A stretch of DNA of 64,000 nt from Siphonodentalium dalli (GCA_032622095.1 CP136063.1:220119982-220183981); one strand, 5' to 3'; shown: positions 44,419 through 54,893, numbered from the stretch's first letter. Notes: a model not told the origin generated them from the letters alone. Numbers and translations: made by a program.

Positions 44419-44745
44419 AGGCCTGCAAATTATATGGTGCCGGACATTGGGACCTCATTCTGTATGGCCTCATTTTCTATGGGAGACCTAGACTCAGATT
44501 TGAGTTCCCAGTTGGTGACTATGGTGATGAGAACCCATTGGGAACCTCGATTATTCATTGTGCCATCTGCCAATTTGGGGATATAGAGAAACTAAACTAA
44601 AAAAGAAAAAGAAAATTTGTGAAGAAACTAAAAAACTTGTTATTTTGATAATAAATATACTTTCCAGAGAAGATGAGGCCTGAGCATAATGAAGTTGCCA
44701 GCAGGTGAATTTAGTGTTGCTAGCCCACTCTGCATGGCATGGCCA
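44419..44745. mobile_element. Family B MITE, degraded
   Basis: The standard interior is clear (GAGTTCCCAGTTGGTGACTA, GGGAACCTCGATTATTCATT, GATATAGAGAAACTAAACTA, CTTTCCAGAGAAGATGAGGC). The left hairpin is reduced to GGACCTCATTCTGTATGGCC-like bases and the right hairpin to one arm. Confidence 0.55.
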
Positions 44746-44876
44746 CAGACTAATCAATCATTTACAGGTAGAATATTGGGCTAAGTGCTTCATGGTATAA
44801 TATCAAAACAGTAGACAGATTTCAGATAAAAAATTAATAAGGAAAAAGCTATATGGATATAAGAAATGAATGTAGA

Positions 44877-44996
44877 TTGAGTGTGTTTTATTGAGGGGTA
44901 TGTCGCTGTGGCCTAAATTGGAACACATTTAGTGTGAACCGTAAACAATGTGCCCCAATGGCCACAGCGCCATACCCTTCAATAAAACACACTCAA
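44877..44996. mobile_element. 120-bp foldback MITE
   Basis: TTGAGTGTGTTTTATTGAGG ... GGCCACAGCGCCATACCCTT and end CACACTCAA. Arms of about 38 bp with a few mismatches around a 45-bp centre. No TSD seen and no other copy in the window. Confidence 0.65.
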
Positions 44997-45437
44997 ACAA
45001 CATTAATTTCTTTATTATAGAATGGTTATTATAATATCTCATGTTCAAAAGTGTGAATATTATGAAAGAGTCAAGTGTCACAATATACTGAATATAGATA
45101 TAAACAGGTAATTAAATTTCAGGGAAAAGTTTATAGAAATGGTCGTACATCATCCATGCATCCGTGGCCTTACATGGATTTATACAATGAGCTGTAATAT
45201 TTTACATGGCATGTTAGTGGGTTATGTTTTACTTCAACTCATTCTTTACCTGTATTGTTTACTACATCAGCATTTTAGTACATTAGGGTTTCATTCATGG
45301 AAAGAATTTGAAACCTGCTGAAATGTTAACCTGAGAAAGCATGGCTTTTGTATTGCTGTCTGTCTCAATTGTTGGCCATTTAATACCCATATCATGTAAC
45401 AGTATGAAAAGGGCAGGTGAAAACTTGTATCAAAACA
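44997..45437. other. Intergenic, nothing recognised
   Basis: No gene or repeat terminus that I can support. Confidence 0.4.
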
Positions 45438-45520
45438 AGAGGAGTGGATAGCCCAATTGGTCAGAAAAAGTGAGCTGACCTCTGAGCTACACCTTTGGTG
45501 GTTCGAATCTGACATGGTTC
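45438..45520 (+). mobile_element. tRNA-like sequence or SINE head
   Basis: GTGGATAGCCCAATTGGTCAG resembles a pol III A box region and GGTGGTTCGAATCTGACATG contains a good B box (GGTTCGAATC), spaced as in a tRNA gene with a long variable arm. Acceptor stem pairing is not convincing, so a tRNA-derived SINE head or tRNA pseudogene is likelier than a functional tRNA. Confidence 0.4.
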
Positions 45521-45604
45521 AGTTGGACTTTGTGTTTCAATCTGCATTACCGTACTATGAGCATGAATTGACTATCGATGACGTGATCAAGGCTCTGAAA
45601 ATTA

Positions 45605-45915
45605 ATCTCCCAAGATCGTCTAGGCTGGTCCCTGTCTCCCAAGTCTCCATCTAGGCCGGTCCCTGTCTCCTTAGTCACTTAGGTTGGTCCTTGTCTCATT
45701 AGTCACCCTCTAGGCAGGTCCTTGTCTCCCAAGTCACCATCTAGGCTGGTCCTTGTCTTCCAAGTCACCATCTAGGCTGGTCCTTGTCTCCCAAGTTGCC
45801 CTCTAGGCTGGTCCCTGTCTTCTTAGTCACCCTCTAGGCTAGTCCCTGTCTCCAAAGTCGCCCTCTAGGCTGGTCCCTGTCTCCAAAGTCGCCCTCTACT
45901 CACTAGGCTGGTTCC
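45605..45915. repeat. 31-32-bp minisatellite, about 10 units
   Basis: Units CTAGGCTGGTCCCTGTCTCC then AAAGTCGCCCT or AAGTCACCAT, with single-base variants. The downstream end meets CTCACTAGGCTGGTTCCTGT. Confidence 0.8.
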
Positions 45916-46094
45916 TGTCTTTTCCATTTGCTTATCGGCGACTAATTTGGGCCGAATAAAGGACTGATTATTTACACTTTGCAGTGTTTGGAGATATTGT
46001 TTTCTGAAATATTCATTGGATGACGTGTTTGGATTTATAAACTTAAATATAGAGTGGATGTGTTTGGATTTATAAACTCTTTGAGCTGCCATAC

Positions 46095-46312
46095 TACAGT
46101 AATGCCCTAATTAATTGACTCCTTAACCACAGCAGAATTATGGGTAACTTTTCAGGATTTAGTCGGAAATATGGCTTGTTTGCCATTCATCGGAAAGCTC
46201 TCCCCGAGAGCTTTCCGATGAATGGCAACAAGCCATATTTCTGACTAAATCCTGAAAAGTTACCCATAATTCTGCTGTGGTTAAGGAGTCGACTAATTAG
46301 GGCATTATTGTA
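46095..46312. mobile_element. Family C palindromic MITE, copy 8
   Basis: TA-flanked CAGTAATGCCCTAATTAATT ... AGGGCATTATTG, 214 bp, centre AAGCTCTCCCCGAGAGCTTT. Confidence 0.7.
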
Positions 46313-46757
46313 CATGAGTACTCACTTATCATTTTGATTATGTAAAATAAGTACACAGTATGCCTTTACTTCACTTGTCAACCTCATTTCAAAGTAAAGT
46401 AGGTGACAAATTAAGACATACTAAAGTGGATTTCTTCTCACCCAAGAAGCATCCACAAAACGCATCATGAATTTTGGTGACTTAATTGCGCAGTAAATCT
46501 ATGTCTTTATTTTTTTTCAGGAAACTTAATTTGAATGCAGCACTGCGTGATAACGCTCATGAAAATGAACAGTAGAATTTGGATGACATTTATGATCATA
46601 TTTGCATAAATTTGCACAAAATGTGAACGCTATGCAGGTACGTACAAAGGATTTGCTCTTGTTTGTCTCGTTTTGTGTGACTTCTCTGTCTTGTCTATAT
46701 GATAGCAGTAAGACTGGTGTGAAGCACTCCACTGCAGTGATCACTTACACCCACAGA
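46313..46757. other. Intergenic, nothing recognised
   Basis: Short frames on both strands overlap and have no domain. No repeat terminus seen. Confidence 0.4.
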
Positions 46758-47075
46758 TTAACCCCTTCTTTACTAATTGGATTCTCCCACTCAGTTTTAA
46801 AGTATCCATTGGAATGATCTATTATTCATCTGGAGGGTTATTCAGGAAAAATAAGCAGACAGATAAAAAAAAGTTCTGAAGGAGACCTGTTTATTGGATG
46901 AAAACGGCCTTGAACTTATTATCGGAACATTTCCTAACGGATAACTCATCAATGACATCAGAACCCGATGCCCGCAATTAAACTATACTAATTACTCATT
47001 GATGAATAATTGTTCCGTAGGAAATGTTCAGATAATAAGTTCAACAAACCTCCTATTTAGTATAGAAAGGGTTAG
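46758..47075. mobile_element. Family E piggyBac-like MITE
   Basis: Left TTAACCCCTTCTTTACTAAT, right TTTAGTATAGAAAGGGTTAG (TSD decayed). The interior has an inverted pair CTTATTATCGGAACATTTCC and GGAAATGTTCAGATAATAAG separated by about 80 bp, so the core can fold. Confidence 0.65.
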
Positions 47076-47099
47076 GCCCCTTTGCATGTGAGTTGATGT

Positions 47100-47265
47100 C
47101 AGCATTTGCAGAATGAGGTCCCCAGAGGGTGAATTTAGGGATGCTAGCAACACTAAATTCACCCTCTTGGGACCTCATTCTGCATGGCATCATCTGCTAT
47201 GGGAGACATAGACTCAGATTGAAGTTCCCAAATGGTGAATATTGTGATGCACATCCATTGGGAAC
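47100..47265. mobile_element. Family B MITE, left part of a split copy
   Basis: The left hairpin (GCAGAATGAGGTCCCCAGAG with inverse) and interior up to CACATCCATTGGGAAC. The remainder of the same element resumes at 52284 after the retrotransposon. Confidence 0.75.
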
Positions 47266-47267
47266 TT

Positions 47268-47540
47268 TGGGTACGTGGTAGGCCAGACTTTGAGACAGGG
47301 ACGCGATTTTGTCAGATTGATAACTGTTCAGACTTGCCAAGTGAATTGGAAATAGGAGACATTCGAGTGAAGCTGTTCTCCAATCGTACCATTATTGACT
47401 GTAGAATGTGTCAACAAAAACATTACCTCAATCAAAGGTGTTCACTGAACAGAGATCGTAGTAAGCCCCCTTGCGGGCGGTGCTTTGATGAGACCCACTC
47501 AACAATTGACTGTGCTCGGCCAATCAAATACGACGAATGA
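47268..47540 (+). pseudogene. LINE ORF1 C-terminal remnant with two CCHC knuckles
   Basis: This is the nucleic-acid-binding protein of the retrotransposon, 5'-truncated. An open frame runs in from the MITE (an ATG at 47232 is MITE sequence, so not the authentic start). Visible: RPDFETGTRFCQIDN, then CRMCQQKHYLNQRC (C-x2-C-x3-H-x5-C) and CGRCFDETHSTIDC (C-x2-C-x4-H-x4-C). Such knuckles bind RNA or single-stranded DNA in the retrotransposition particle. It ends at TGA 47538-47540, but the same phase stays open to 47870, so that stop may be a later mutation. The upstream coiled-coil or RRM-type part expected of ORF1 is absent. Confidence 0.65.
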
Positions 47541-47870
47541 TATGAATATGTCCACCCTTATATATCATATTTAACAAATGATAATTGTCTTTCTGTACAA
47601 AAAAATACGAACTTACAGTCGTCAAATGATTATATTACGGACAATAGAATGTGTAAGCCAAAGATATTTTGTGCCACTTCTAGTTCGATAAGTGACAAAA
47701 CGCTTAATGAAAATGGAGAGATAGTTGTGCCATTCTATGATTATATCATGCACAATCCATTTTATCTTAAAGGAACGATCAGTAATAATGTTTCTCCAAT
47801 CAGTATGGCGATGCCAATATTTAGCATCAATGGTATCTCAAAACCAGGCCCTGGTTTTGAGGCTAAATGA
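47541..47870 (+). pseudogene. LINE linker frame after ORF1 stop
   Basis: In phase with the zinc-knuckle frame and open for about 109 codons (an internal ATG at 47649 begins MCKPKIFCATSSSISDKT), ending ISKPGPGFEAK. No known domain. It is either a C-terminal extension of ORF1 read through the TGA, or the start of the ORF2 N-terminal extension before a frameshift. Confidence 0.4.
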
Positions 47871-47949
47871 CCCCTGTACCTTGGAACACGGACTTGAAAG
47901 CCTCGCTTTCGAGATTTGTCTTACAGCTGATACATTCTGAAAATCGAAT

Positions 47950-48306
47950 ATGGCCCTATGTAATGAGTGCGATACATGTATGTATTGTGACAATTTATTT
48001 TCTATTGATAATCATAACACCATTATTCACCGGTCACCAACTGATTGTGATCTATTGGATAAGTATACTCACTTTGTTGATGATAACCACACTTATGCTG
48101 AATGTGATTACCATAATGAGTTAAATGAATTGTTTGTCAATCAAAGCGACGACATTGGTCAATATAACAGTGAATCTTTAGACTGTGATCATATATTTAC
48201 ACACGATATGATCGCTGAGGTAAATCCAGACGTTGGTGTCAATGTATGTAACAATATCACACATGATAACTGTAACGATAATATGCAAGCAAAATTAAGA
48301 ATTTAA
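47950..48306 (+). pseudogene. LINE ORF2 N-terminal extension, out of frame
   Basis: Asp/Asn/Cys-rich frame (starts MALCNECDTCMYCDNLFSID, ends NDNMQAKLRI). Its phase differs by one base from ORF2, and a single-base deletion in the AAAA tract at about 48291-48294 would explain the break, since the ORF2 phase picks up immediately with KIKNLTLNVCGL. It may be an N-terminal part of ORF2 or a spacer with coincidental openness. Confidence 0.4.
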
Positions 48307-48359
48307 CTCTGAATGTTTGTGGATTAGAAAAACGACTTGAGTATCCTGATTTTATCAAA

Positions 48360-51300
48360 ATGTTAGATGGTTATGATCTCATTTGCTTATCAGAAACTAA
48401 AGCTTTTGCTGAAGATGAACTCACAATTCCGAACTTATACATACGAGGTTCAAAAGGTAGACATATCGGATCTGGCAAGCGATGTGGAGGAATTGTTATT
48501 GCTACTAAGTCGTCGCTTACAGCAAGGTGTGATATAACAGTAATTGATTCTGAATGTAATTGTGTTGTTTGGGTGCGATTAACATTTAATAAGCAGCCAC
48601 ACACCCTGCTTATTGGATCTGTGTATATACCGCCATCAGGGACGCGATATGCTGACGATGATTGGTCAGATCGGTTAGTGAGGGAAGTTCGTAGAGTGAG
48701 GCTTGACTCCGACGCGATTTTGATCAGTGGCGATTTCAATGCGCGCACAAAAAATTTGAATGACGTTTTCCAGAATGACGACTCAAACGACGCGCGTCGC
48801 TCGCTCGAGTGGATGAATATAGACGAACTTTTAGATTACATTCTTGATTCATCCACACAAAACTTACATGTGAATATCCCTTCTAGATATTCACAAGACA
48901 CGGGCAAACCAAACAGTTATGGTTATAAACTAGTTAATTTGTGTGGGAGCATTAATGCATATATATTGAATGGAAGATTTGGGGAAGATAACGGTATCGG
49001 TAGGTTGACTTGCAACGATCGCAGTCTCATTGATTATTTCATTGGATCCAGGAATTTATTTCCAATTATTTCAAATCTCAGAGTCAATGACTTCTCGCCT
49101 TTAAACTCTGATATACACAGCTCTCTCAGCTTAGAACTCGTGATACGTAATAATGACACTGTGCCTAATGACGATAGTTTATGCAACTTGGCACCGACTC
49201 CGAAAAAAACGAGAAAATGGATCCCAGAAAAGGGGAATGAGTTTGCAGAAAATATCGACAAGATAGCATTAGAAGAGATAACACACGAGTTGTCAGTGTT
49301 AGACACCGGCAAAAACGTTAACACTATATGCGTTGGAATTGCTAACCTTTTAACATGTGCTGCTATTGACACTTTCGGTGAAGCCAAATCTAATATGAAT
49401 TATGATAGTGGGAAATCTACAAACAAACGTTGGTTTGATAGCGAATGTAAGCGTTCGCGCAAGACGTTTCATGTGGCAAAACGAATATACCGGAAGTGTA
49501 AAAGTTTAGAAAATAAGAAGGCAGTAAGAGAAACTGGTGAACTATTTAGAAAAACAATGGATTACAAAATAAAAGCGGAAAGAAACAAAATGGTCGACGA
49601 ACTAAAGCATCTTAGCCGAACATCCAGTAGGGATTTTTGGAAAACTTTAGAGAAATTTTCAAATTCTAATAGGAACAAAGCCCTCGACTGTAAAGTGTCA
49701 TTGGATGAACTCCATGCCCATTTTAAATCAGTCAATTCGGCTAATGGTCTCGGCGATAACCTTGAAGCACAAATAACTAGTATCTATGAAGAATCTTTCT
49801 ATAGTCCCTTAAATGACCCAATAACCGAAGAAGAGATTAAAGCTGCAATAGGAAGCTTAAAGGCAAATAAGTCTCCAGGAATTGATCTTATTACTAACGA
49901 ATATATTAAAGCATCGATTAATATTATGACACCTTTGTATTGCAAATTATTCAATTTTATTCTCAATACCGGATCATTCCCAGAACATTGGGCAATAGGT
50001 ATGATCAAACCAATCTATAAAAAATCTGGTGATCCTGGAAACCCTGACTCGTATAGAAGGATAACATTATTGAGCTGTATTGCAAAATTATTCACTGCTA
50101 CTCTGAACAAAAGATTAATGAATTTTGCCGAAACCGAACACCTGATAAGTGAATACCAAATTGGTTTTCGAAAAAAACACTCAACACTGGATAATGTCTT
50201 CATTTTACAAAATATAATTGAGACTTATTTATCCAGTGGAAAGAGGCTTTATTGCACGTTTGTGGATTTTAGAAAAGCATTTGATACTGTCTGGAGGGAT
50301 GGACTCTGGATTAAATTATTAGAAAAAGATATTAATGGTCGAATATTTAATGTTATTAAAAGCATGTATAGTAAGATAAAAACTTGTGTCAAAAACAATG
50401 AAAGGTTGTCCGATTTTTTCGTGAGCAATATAGGCTTATTTCAAGGAGAATTAATGTCACCTCTCCTTTTTTCACTATATGTTAATGATATAAATGAATT
50501 TTTAAATGATTGTGTTATTGATGGATTGAATCAACTTGATGAACTATTTTTTTCAAAACTTGGAGTATATGTAAAAATGTTATGTATATTGTATGCAGAT
50601 GATACGATTCTAATGTCCGAGAGTGAACACGGCATGCAACGTGCACTCCAGGCTTTCGCCGATTATGCCGATGCTTGGAAACTTGAAGTAAACATTAAGA
50701 AAACTAAAGTAGTTATCTTCTGCAAAAAAATGCAGAAACAACTCCCAAAGTTCAAATATAAAGATTTTATATTAGATATAGCCAAAGAATTCACATATTT
50801 GGGAGTGAAATTATTTTATAACGGAAGATTCTGCCAAGCAATAAAGGCGAACCGTAACCTAGCATTAAGAGCGATGTATGCACTTCTTAATAAAGTAAGA
50901 TCGTTGAATCTACCCGTAGACTTAATGTTAACACTGTTTGATTATAAGATAGCCCCGATTCTATTATACGGGAGTGAGGTGTGGTGTTTTGAACCGACTA
51001 AGGATATAGAATATGTCCATTTAAAATTCTGTAAAATCTTGTTAAACATGAAAGCAAGTATCCCGAACTACATGGTGTATGGAGAATTGGGAAGACACCC
51101 TCTTGAAATTGAGATTAAAAGTCGAGCAATATCGTATTGGTCGAGGCTTGTCTCCGAGCACGGTTCAACCCTCGCCAAGAAATTATACAAATTAGCTCGC
51201 GCTGTATCTGACTCTTCGGATTCAGGCATGAAATGGGTGGAATATATCCAATCATGCCTTGAAGAATCCAGTCTAATCGACAAGTGGGAAGACAACTCGC

Positions 51301-51767
51301 CCTTGTCCAAGGGGAATATCAGAGAATTGAAACAACGATTAATAACACAATTTGAGTCTGAATGGAGGCATGATATCAGTTCATCGTCCAAGGGAAATCT
51401 GTATAAAGAAATAAAGCCAGATTTGAAAATTAGTGGTTATCTACTGAAATTACCCCGACATCTAGTTGAATACTTAGTCAAAATAAGAACATCAAATCAT
51501 CATCTGGCAATTGAGAGTGGTCGTTGGAAAGACATCTCGCGGGAAAAGAGAACCTGCTCTGCGTGTGGAGAGGCTCTCGGGGATGAATACCACTTGATCA
51601 TTGTTTGTAAAAAATTTGAAGAGATCAGAAAGAAATTCATCCCTCAATATTACTGGGAATTCCCTAATCTTGACAAATTCCATGGACTTTTATCCATTGA
51701 CAATATTGCCATCCTGCGGAGGGTTAGTATATTTGTGAAAACACCTCTGCGAGATACATGTATATGA
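48360..51767 (+). CDS. LINE ORF2: endonuclease-reverse transcriptase, 1135 codons
   Basis: Nicks genomic DNA and reverse-transcribes its own RNA at the nick (target-primed reverse transcription). Endonuclease, residues about 1-240: ICLSET (catalytic Glu), ISGDFNAR at about 123-130, DYFIG at about 222, and SDIHSSL for the terminal His. Reverse transcriptase, about 480-800: KPIYKKSGDPGNPDSYR, VDFRKAFDTVW (about 634-644), GLFQGELMSPLLFSLYVNDI (about 692-711), LYADDTILM (catalytic YADD about 744-747). C-terminus: CSACGEALGDEYHLIIVC (C-x2-C-x8-H-x4-C, about 1064-1081). The first ATG is at 48360, but endonuclease homology begins earlier, at 48303 (LTLNVCGL with the conserved Asn), in the same phase back to a stop at 48279. 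The annotated ATG therefore removes a catalytic residue and the true start lies upstream across a frameshift. Otherwise it is free of stops, so recently active. Confidence 0.88.
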   Translation: MLDGYDLICLSETKAFAEDELTIPNLYIRGSKGRHIGSGKRCGGIVIATKSSLTARCDITVIDSECNCVVWVRLTFNKQPHTLLIGSVYIPPSGTRYADDDWSDRLVREVRRVRLDSDAILISGDFNARTKNLNDVFQNDDSNDARRSLEWMNIDELLDYILDSSTQNLHVNIPSRYSQDTGKPNSYGYKLVNLCGSINAYILNGRFGEDNGIGRLTCNDRSLIDYFIGSRNLFPIISNLRVNDFSPLNSDIHSSLSLELVIRNNDTVPNDDSLCNLAPTPKKTRKWIPEKGNEFAENIDKIALEEITHELSVLDTGKNVNTICVGIANLLTCAAIDTFGEAKSNMNYDSGKSTNKRWFDSECKRSRKTFHVAKRIYRKCKSLENKKAVRETGELFRKTMDYKIKAERNKMVDELKHLSRTSSRDFWKTLEKFSNSNRNKALDCKVSLDELHAHFKSVNSANGLGDNLEAQITSIYEESFYSPLNDPITEEEIKAAIGSLKANKSPGIDLITNEYIKASINIMTPLYCKLFNFILNTGSFPEHWAIGMIKPIYKKSGDPGNPDSYRRITLLSCIAKLFTATLNKRLMNFAETEHLISEYQIGFRKKHSTLDNVFILQNIIETYLSSGKRLYCTFVDFRKAFDTVWRDGLWIKLLEKDINGRIFNVIKSMYSKIKTCVKNNERLSDFFVSNIGLFQGELMSPLLFSLYVNDINEFLNDCVIDGLNQLDELFFSKLGVYVKMLCILYADDTILMSESEHGMQRALQAFADYADAWKLEVNIKKTKVVIFCKKMQKQLPKFKYKDFILDIAKEFTYLGVKLFYNGRFCQAIKANRNLALRAMYALLNKVRSLNLPVDLMLTLFDYKIAPILLYGSEVWCFEPTKDIEYVHLKFCKILLNMKASIPNYMVYGELGRHPLEIEIKSRAISYWSRLVSEHGSTLAKKLYKLARAVSDSSDSGMKWVEYIQSCLEESSLIDKWEDNSPLSKGNIRELKQRLITQFESEWRHDISSSSKGNLYKEIKPDLKISGYLLKLPRHLVEYLVKIRTSNHHLAIESGRWKDISREKRTCSACGEALGDEYHLIIVCKKFEEIRKKFIPQYYWEFPNLDKFHGLLSIDNIAILRRVSIFVKTPLRDTCI

Positions 51768-52283
51768 TATGAGCCACCCCACTCGAAATTATAGAGAAGA
51801 ATTATGCCTATATCATTGTGCAAGGCACACTTTCACATATTACATATCAATGAACAGACAACAATGAAGTTTCATCTCATTATATTGTAATAGTGTAATT
51901 TAATATATCTATATTATCTATATTGTGCATTTAGGAATGTGTATTAATGAGTTTTACATGTCAAGGACTGTATAGATATACTATTGCAAAGTATTTATAC
52001 ATTTGACAACATGAAGGTCTTATATAAAAGGGAAATTGAACTATTAAAAGCAACTGCATGTCTAAAACAGATATATACAACATCTTTCACGAATTAGGAT
52101 TAACTATAAATAACTGCAGTTTAATTAAATTCCACATGGTTATAATAATCTTACGTAGTAAGTGTGTGGACTTGACATGTAAATATATATATATGTTATC
52201 ATCATCATCATCATCATACTGTTTACTAATATTCTTGTTCTGTGCGAATACGCAGCATTATACCTAATAAACATTATATTACT
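51768..52283 (+). other. LINE 3' untranslated region
   Basis: AT-rich, non-coding. Includes a (TCA)n tract at about 52199-52216 and ends ACATTATATTACT at the MITE junction. A short GAATACGCAGCATTATACC stretch precedes the end. No polyadenylate tail. Confidence 0.6.
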
Positions 52284-52470
52284 GATTATGCAATGTATCG
52301 TCTGCCAATTTGGGGATATAGAGAAACTAATCTAAAAATGAAATAAAATCTATGTGAAGAAGTTTCTATAGAAATTTTTTAATAAAGAAACTTTCCAGAG
52401 AAAATTAGGCCTAAGCAGAATGAGGTCCCCAGATCGGGAAGTTAGGATGTGCACACTAAACTCAGGCTTG
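52284..52470. mobile_element. Family B MITE, right part of the split copy
   Basis: Continues the element from 47265: GATTATGCAATGTATCGTCT, GATATAGAGAAACTAATCTA, TTTCTATAGAAATTTTTTAA, GCAGAATGAGGTCCCCAGA, ending CACACTAAACTCAGGCTTG. The right hairpin is internally deleted. Confidence 0.75.
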
Positions 52471-52486
52471 CCAACAAGCATGAAGG

Positions 52487-52675
52487 ATAGTGTCAGCTCA
52501 CCAGGGTACTATCATAGTGTCAGCTCACCGGGGTACTATCATAGTGTCAGCTCACCGGGGTACTATCATAGTGTCAGCTCACCGGGGTACTATCATAGTG
52601 TTAGTATGTATACCTGTATCTGTCTCCGATTCCCAACAATCATGAAGGATAGTGTCAGCTCACCGGGGTACTATC
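52487..52675. repeat. 27-bp minisatellite
   Basis: GTGTCAGCTCACCGGGGTAC then TATCATA, four units in tandem (52490-52600) and one displaced unit at about 52647, each outer block preceded by CATGAAGGATA. The displaced copy suggests an earlier larger repeat. Confidence 0.8.
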
Positions 52676-52926
52676 ATTTTCTTGAGAACATTATATTGAC
52701 ATTGTGAAAGGACAATATGGTTTGTAAACACAAACCGTGATTATATTGTCAGACTACTGTTTTCGGAGTAGTCAATCATGTATCATCTCTGAAATACAAG
52801 CTATCTATAATTTGTTTTTTCTTTGTTTTGTTACCAGGAATCTTAATTGGTTTCTGTCAAAGCATTCAGTCACTCAATTATATCAACCAGGATATATCAG
52901 TTCTTAGGATGCATTTCAGTTAGTTG

Positions 52927-53030
52927 TTAACCCTTCCATGACTAGCTTCCTGAAATTTGTCGAAAACCCTGTGCCAATGCATTTTCTTATATATCTGAGT
53001 TTCCCATAGGGAGCCTCGCATATATATTAG
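52927..53030. mobile_element. Family A-prime MITE end, truncated
   Basis: Starts TTAACCCTTCCATGACTAGC (the right terminus in reverse orientation), continues through one hairpin and stops after GCCTCGCATATATA. The remaining hairpin and left end are absent. Confidence 0.55.
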
Positions 53031-53081
53031 ATACTCTATAATCAAATTATTACAGGCCAATGGAGTCTTGTTTCAATTTAT

Positions 53082-53298
53082 TACAGTAATGCCCTAAACA
53101 ATCGACTCCTTAACCACAGCAGAATTATGGGTAACTTTTCAGGATTTAGTCAGAAATATGGCTTGTTGCCATTCATCGGAAAGCTCTCGGGGAGAGCTTT
53201 CCGATGAATGGCAACAAGCCATATTTCCGACTAAATCCTGAAAAGTTACCCATAATTCTGCTGTGGTTAAGGAGTTGATTAATTAGAGCATTACTGTA
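53082..53298. mobile_element. Family C palindromic MITE, copy 9
   Basis: TA-flanked CAGTAATGCCCTAAACAATC ... AGAGCATTACTG, 213 bp, centre GCTCTCGGGGAGAGC. Confidence 0.7.
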
Positions 53299-53884
53299 TG
53301 TCTTCTTTGAGTTTATACCTCAATTTATTTTCATTAACCTTAGTTACTTAGTTACTTAGTTATATGGATGTCGTCTCTCTGTCTTGGGGTATTCTAGATG
53401 CCAGGGTCTGTTTTAAGCTGGATGCTGGATTCCAGGGGGAAGGGAGGGGTTGGGGTTGCTAGACTCTCTACCCTCCTCTTTGACACTGGTAGAGTTTGTA
53501 TTGATGCACTAGCTGTAATCTTTGATGTTTCTATTTTTATCCAGAGAATAATTTCATTGTTTGTTGAGATGCAGATGTTGCAAATTGTGAAAACTGATAT
53601 TTATTGTCTATGGGGAGAAATAATTAATTATTATTTTAAGCATAAATAATTTTATTTTTAGCAGAATAATTAGAGGTTAGTTTGTTTTTGAGATGCAATT
53701 TACAGAGAATAATTGAACAATTACGTCTTGAAGTATAAGTACCCTTGAAGCAATAAATGTCTGGGGAGACTTACGGCAATATATATGTTGTGTAATATGC
53801 TTAATGTTCCCTCTGTTCTCTATCTCATGCAAAAACCTGCAGATTTAAACTTACCCAACATACAATGTATGTGGGCCAGAGTTA
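53299..53884. other. Intergenic, nothing recognised
   Basis: A short frame near 53398-53649 has no recognisable domain. TTACTTAG is repeated three times at about 53342-53362. Confidence 0.35.
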
Positions 53885-54430
53885 CATTTTTATACCACCT
53901 CATCACCCAATGAAATGGTAGGTATACTGGTTTACAAGTGTGTATTCCTCCGTCTGTCTGTCAGTCTGTTTTACCATCTGTCCGAGCAGATATCTCAAAC
54001 ACAGGTTGACGGATCTCAATGAAATTTGGTATGGTATGAGTACTTTCATTGAATTGTCAAATAGTGTTGTTCGCCTTCTCTGTTCATGAGTTTAATATCA
54101 TCATTTATTTATCTGGAAATGTCGATTGTTTTTGCCCATTCTCCTGAGTATCTTAGCCATGGGTTATGGGATCTTGGTAAAATTTGGTATAGATGTTCAT
54201 CATAAGGGCTTTCAATGAAGTGTCAACTGCTGTTGTTTGCATTTAGGGTTATTCTCCTTTGTTTATCTGGAAATGTAGATTTTTGTCAGTCCATACAAAT
54301 ATCTCAGTCATACCAGTGTTTTATCAGATCTCAAAGTAATTTGGTATAAATGTTCACCATAATGAGGACTTCCAATGAAATCTTAATTGGTTTTGTTCAC
54401 ATTCTTCATTCTAGGGTTATTATAAAGCAA
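53885..54430 (+). repeat. Family D relative, TATACCACC type
   Basis: Head TATACCACCTCATCACCCAA with GTCTGTCTGTCAGTCTG, then three diverged units of about 160 bp sharing GATCTCAATGAAATTTGGTA and GTTATTCTCCTTTGTTTATC-like blocks (TTTATCTGGAAATGT twice). The tail is not preserved. Confidence 0.5.
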
Positions 54431-54484
54431 TAATTCAAATTATTTTTGCATTGAACATGAATTCATTGACCTGCTTTGCGAAAC

Positions 54485-54893
54485 ACACTAAGTTTAGTGC
54501 ATCTGTCATTTGCAGAATGAGGTCCCCAGAGGGTGATTTTAGTGATGCTAGCCCACTATGCGGGATAGAGTCACTAAATTCACTCTCTGGGGACCTCATT
54601 CTGCTTAGGCCTCATCTTCTCTGGAACTATTTCTTTATTATCAAATTTCTATAGAAACTTCTTCACATAGATTCTATTTCTTTTTTAGTTCAGTTTCTCT
54701 ATATCCCCAAATTGGCAGACGACACATTGCATAATCGAGGTCTGAGTCTATGTCTCCCATAGCAGATGAGGCCATGCAGAATGAGGTCCCCAGAGGGAAA
54801 ATTTGGTGATGCTAGCCCGCTGTGTGGGATAGCACTAAATTCACCCTCTGGGAACCTCATTCTGCAAATGACAGGCACACTAAACTCAGGCTT
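54485..54893. mobile_element. Family B MITE, near full length
   Basis: Left tip AAGTTTAGTGCATCTGTCAT, right tip CACACTAAACTCAGGC. Both end hairpins are present; the interior is in reverse orientation with TCTATGTCTCCCATAGCAGA and a short deletion after CATAATCGAGGT. Confidence 0.6.

Larger units (their letters stand above)
47266..52283 (+). mobile_element. Non-LTR retrotransposon (LINE), about 5.0 kb, inserted in a MITE
   Basis: Boundaries are defined by the interrupted family B interior: CCATTGGGAAC before and GATTATGCAATG after. In uninterrupted copies these are joined by CTC. Order: C-terminal part of an ORF1 with two zinc knuckles, a linker region, ORF2 with apurinic-type endonuclease, reverse transcriptase and CCHC C-terminus, then a 3' UTR with a (TCA)n tract and no poly-A. 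The 5' end looks truncated within ORF1. No target duplication is seen; a few target bases seem lost. Clade is not assigned; the EN-RT-CCHC layout fits the Jockey/I/L2-type groups broadly. Confidence 0.85.

Noticed and set aside
45438-45520. Functional tRNA gene
   Set aside because: The B box is good, but I could not pair an acceptor stem or define an anticodon loop.
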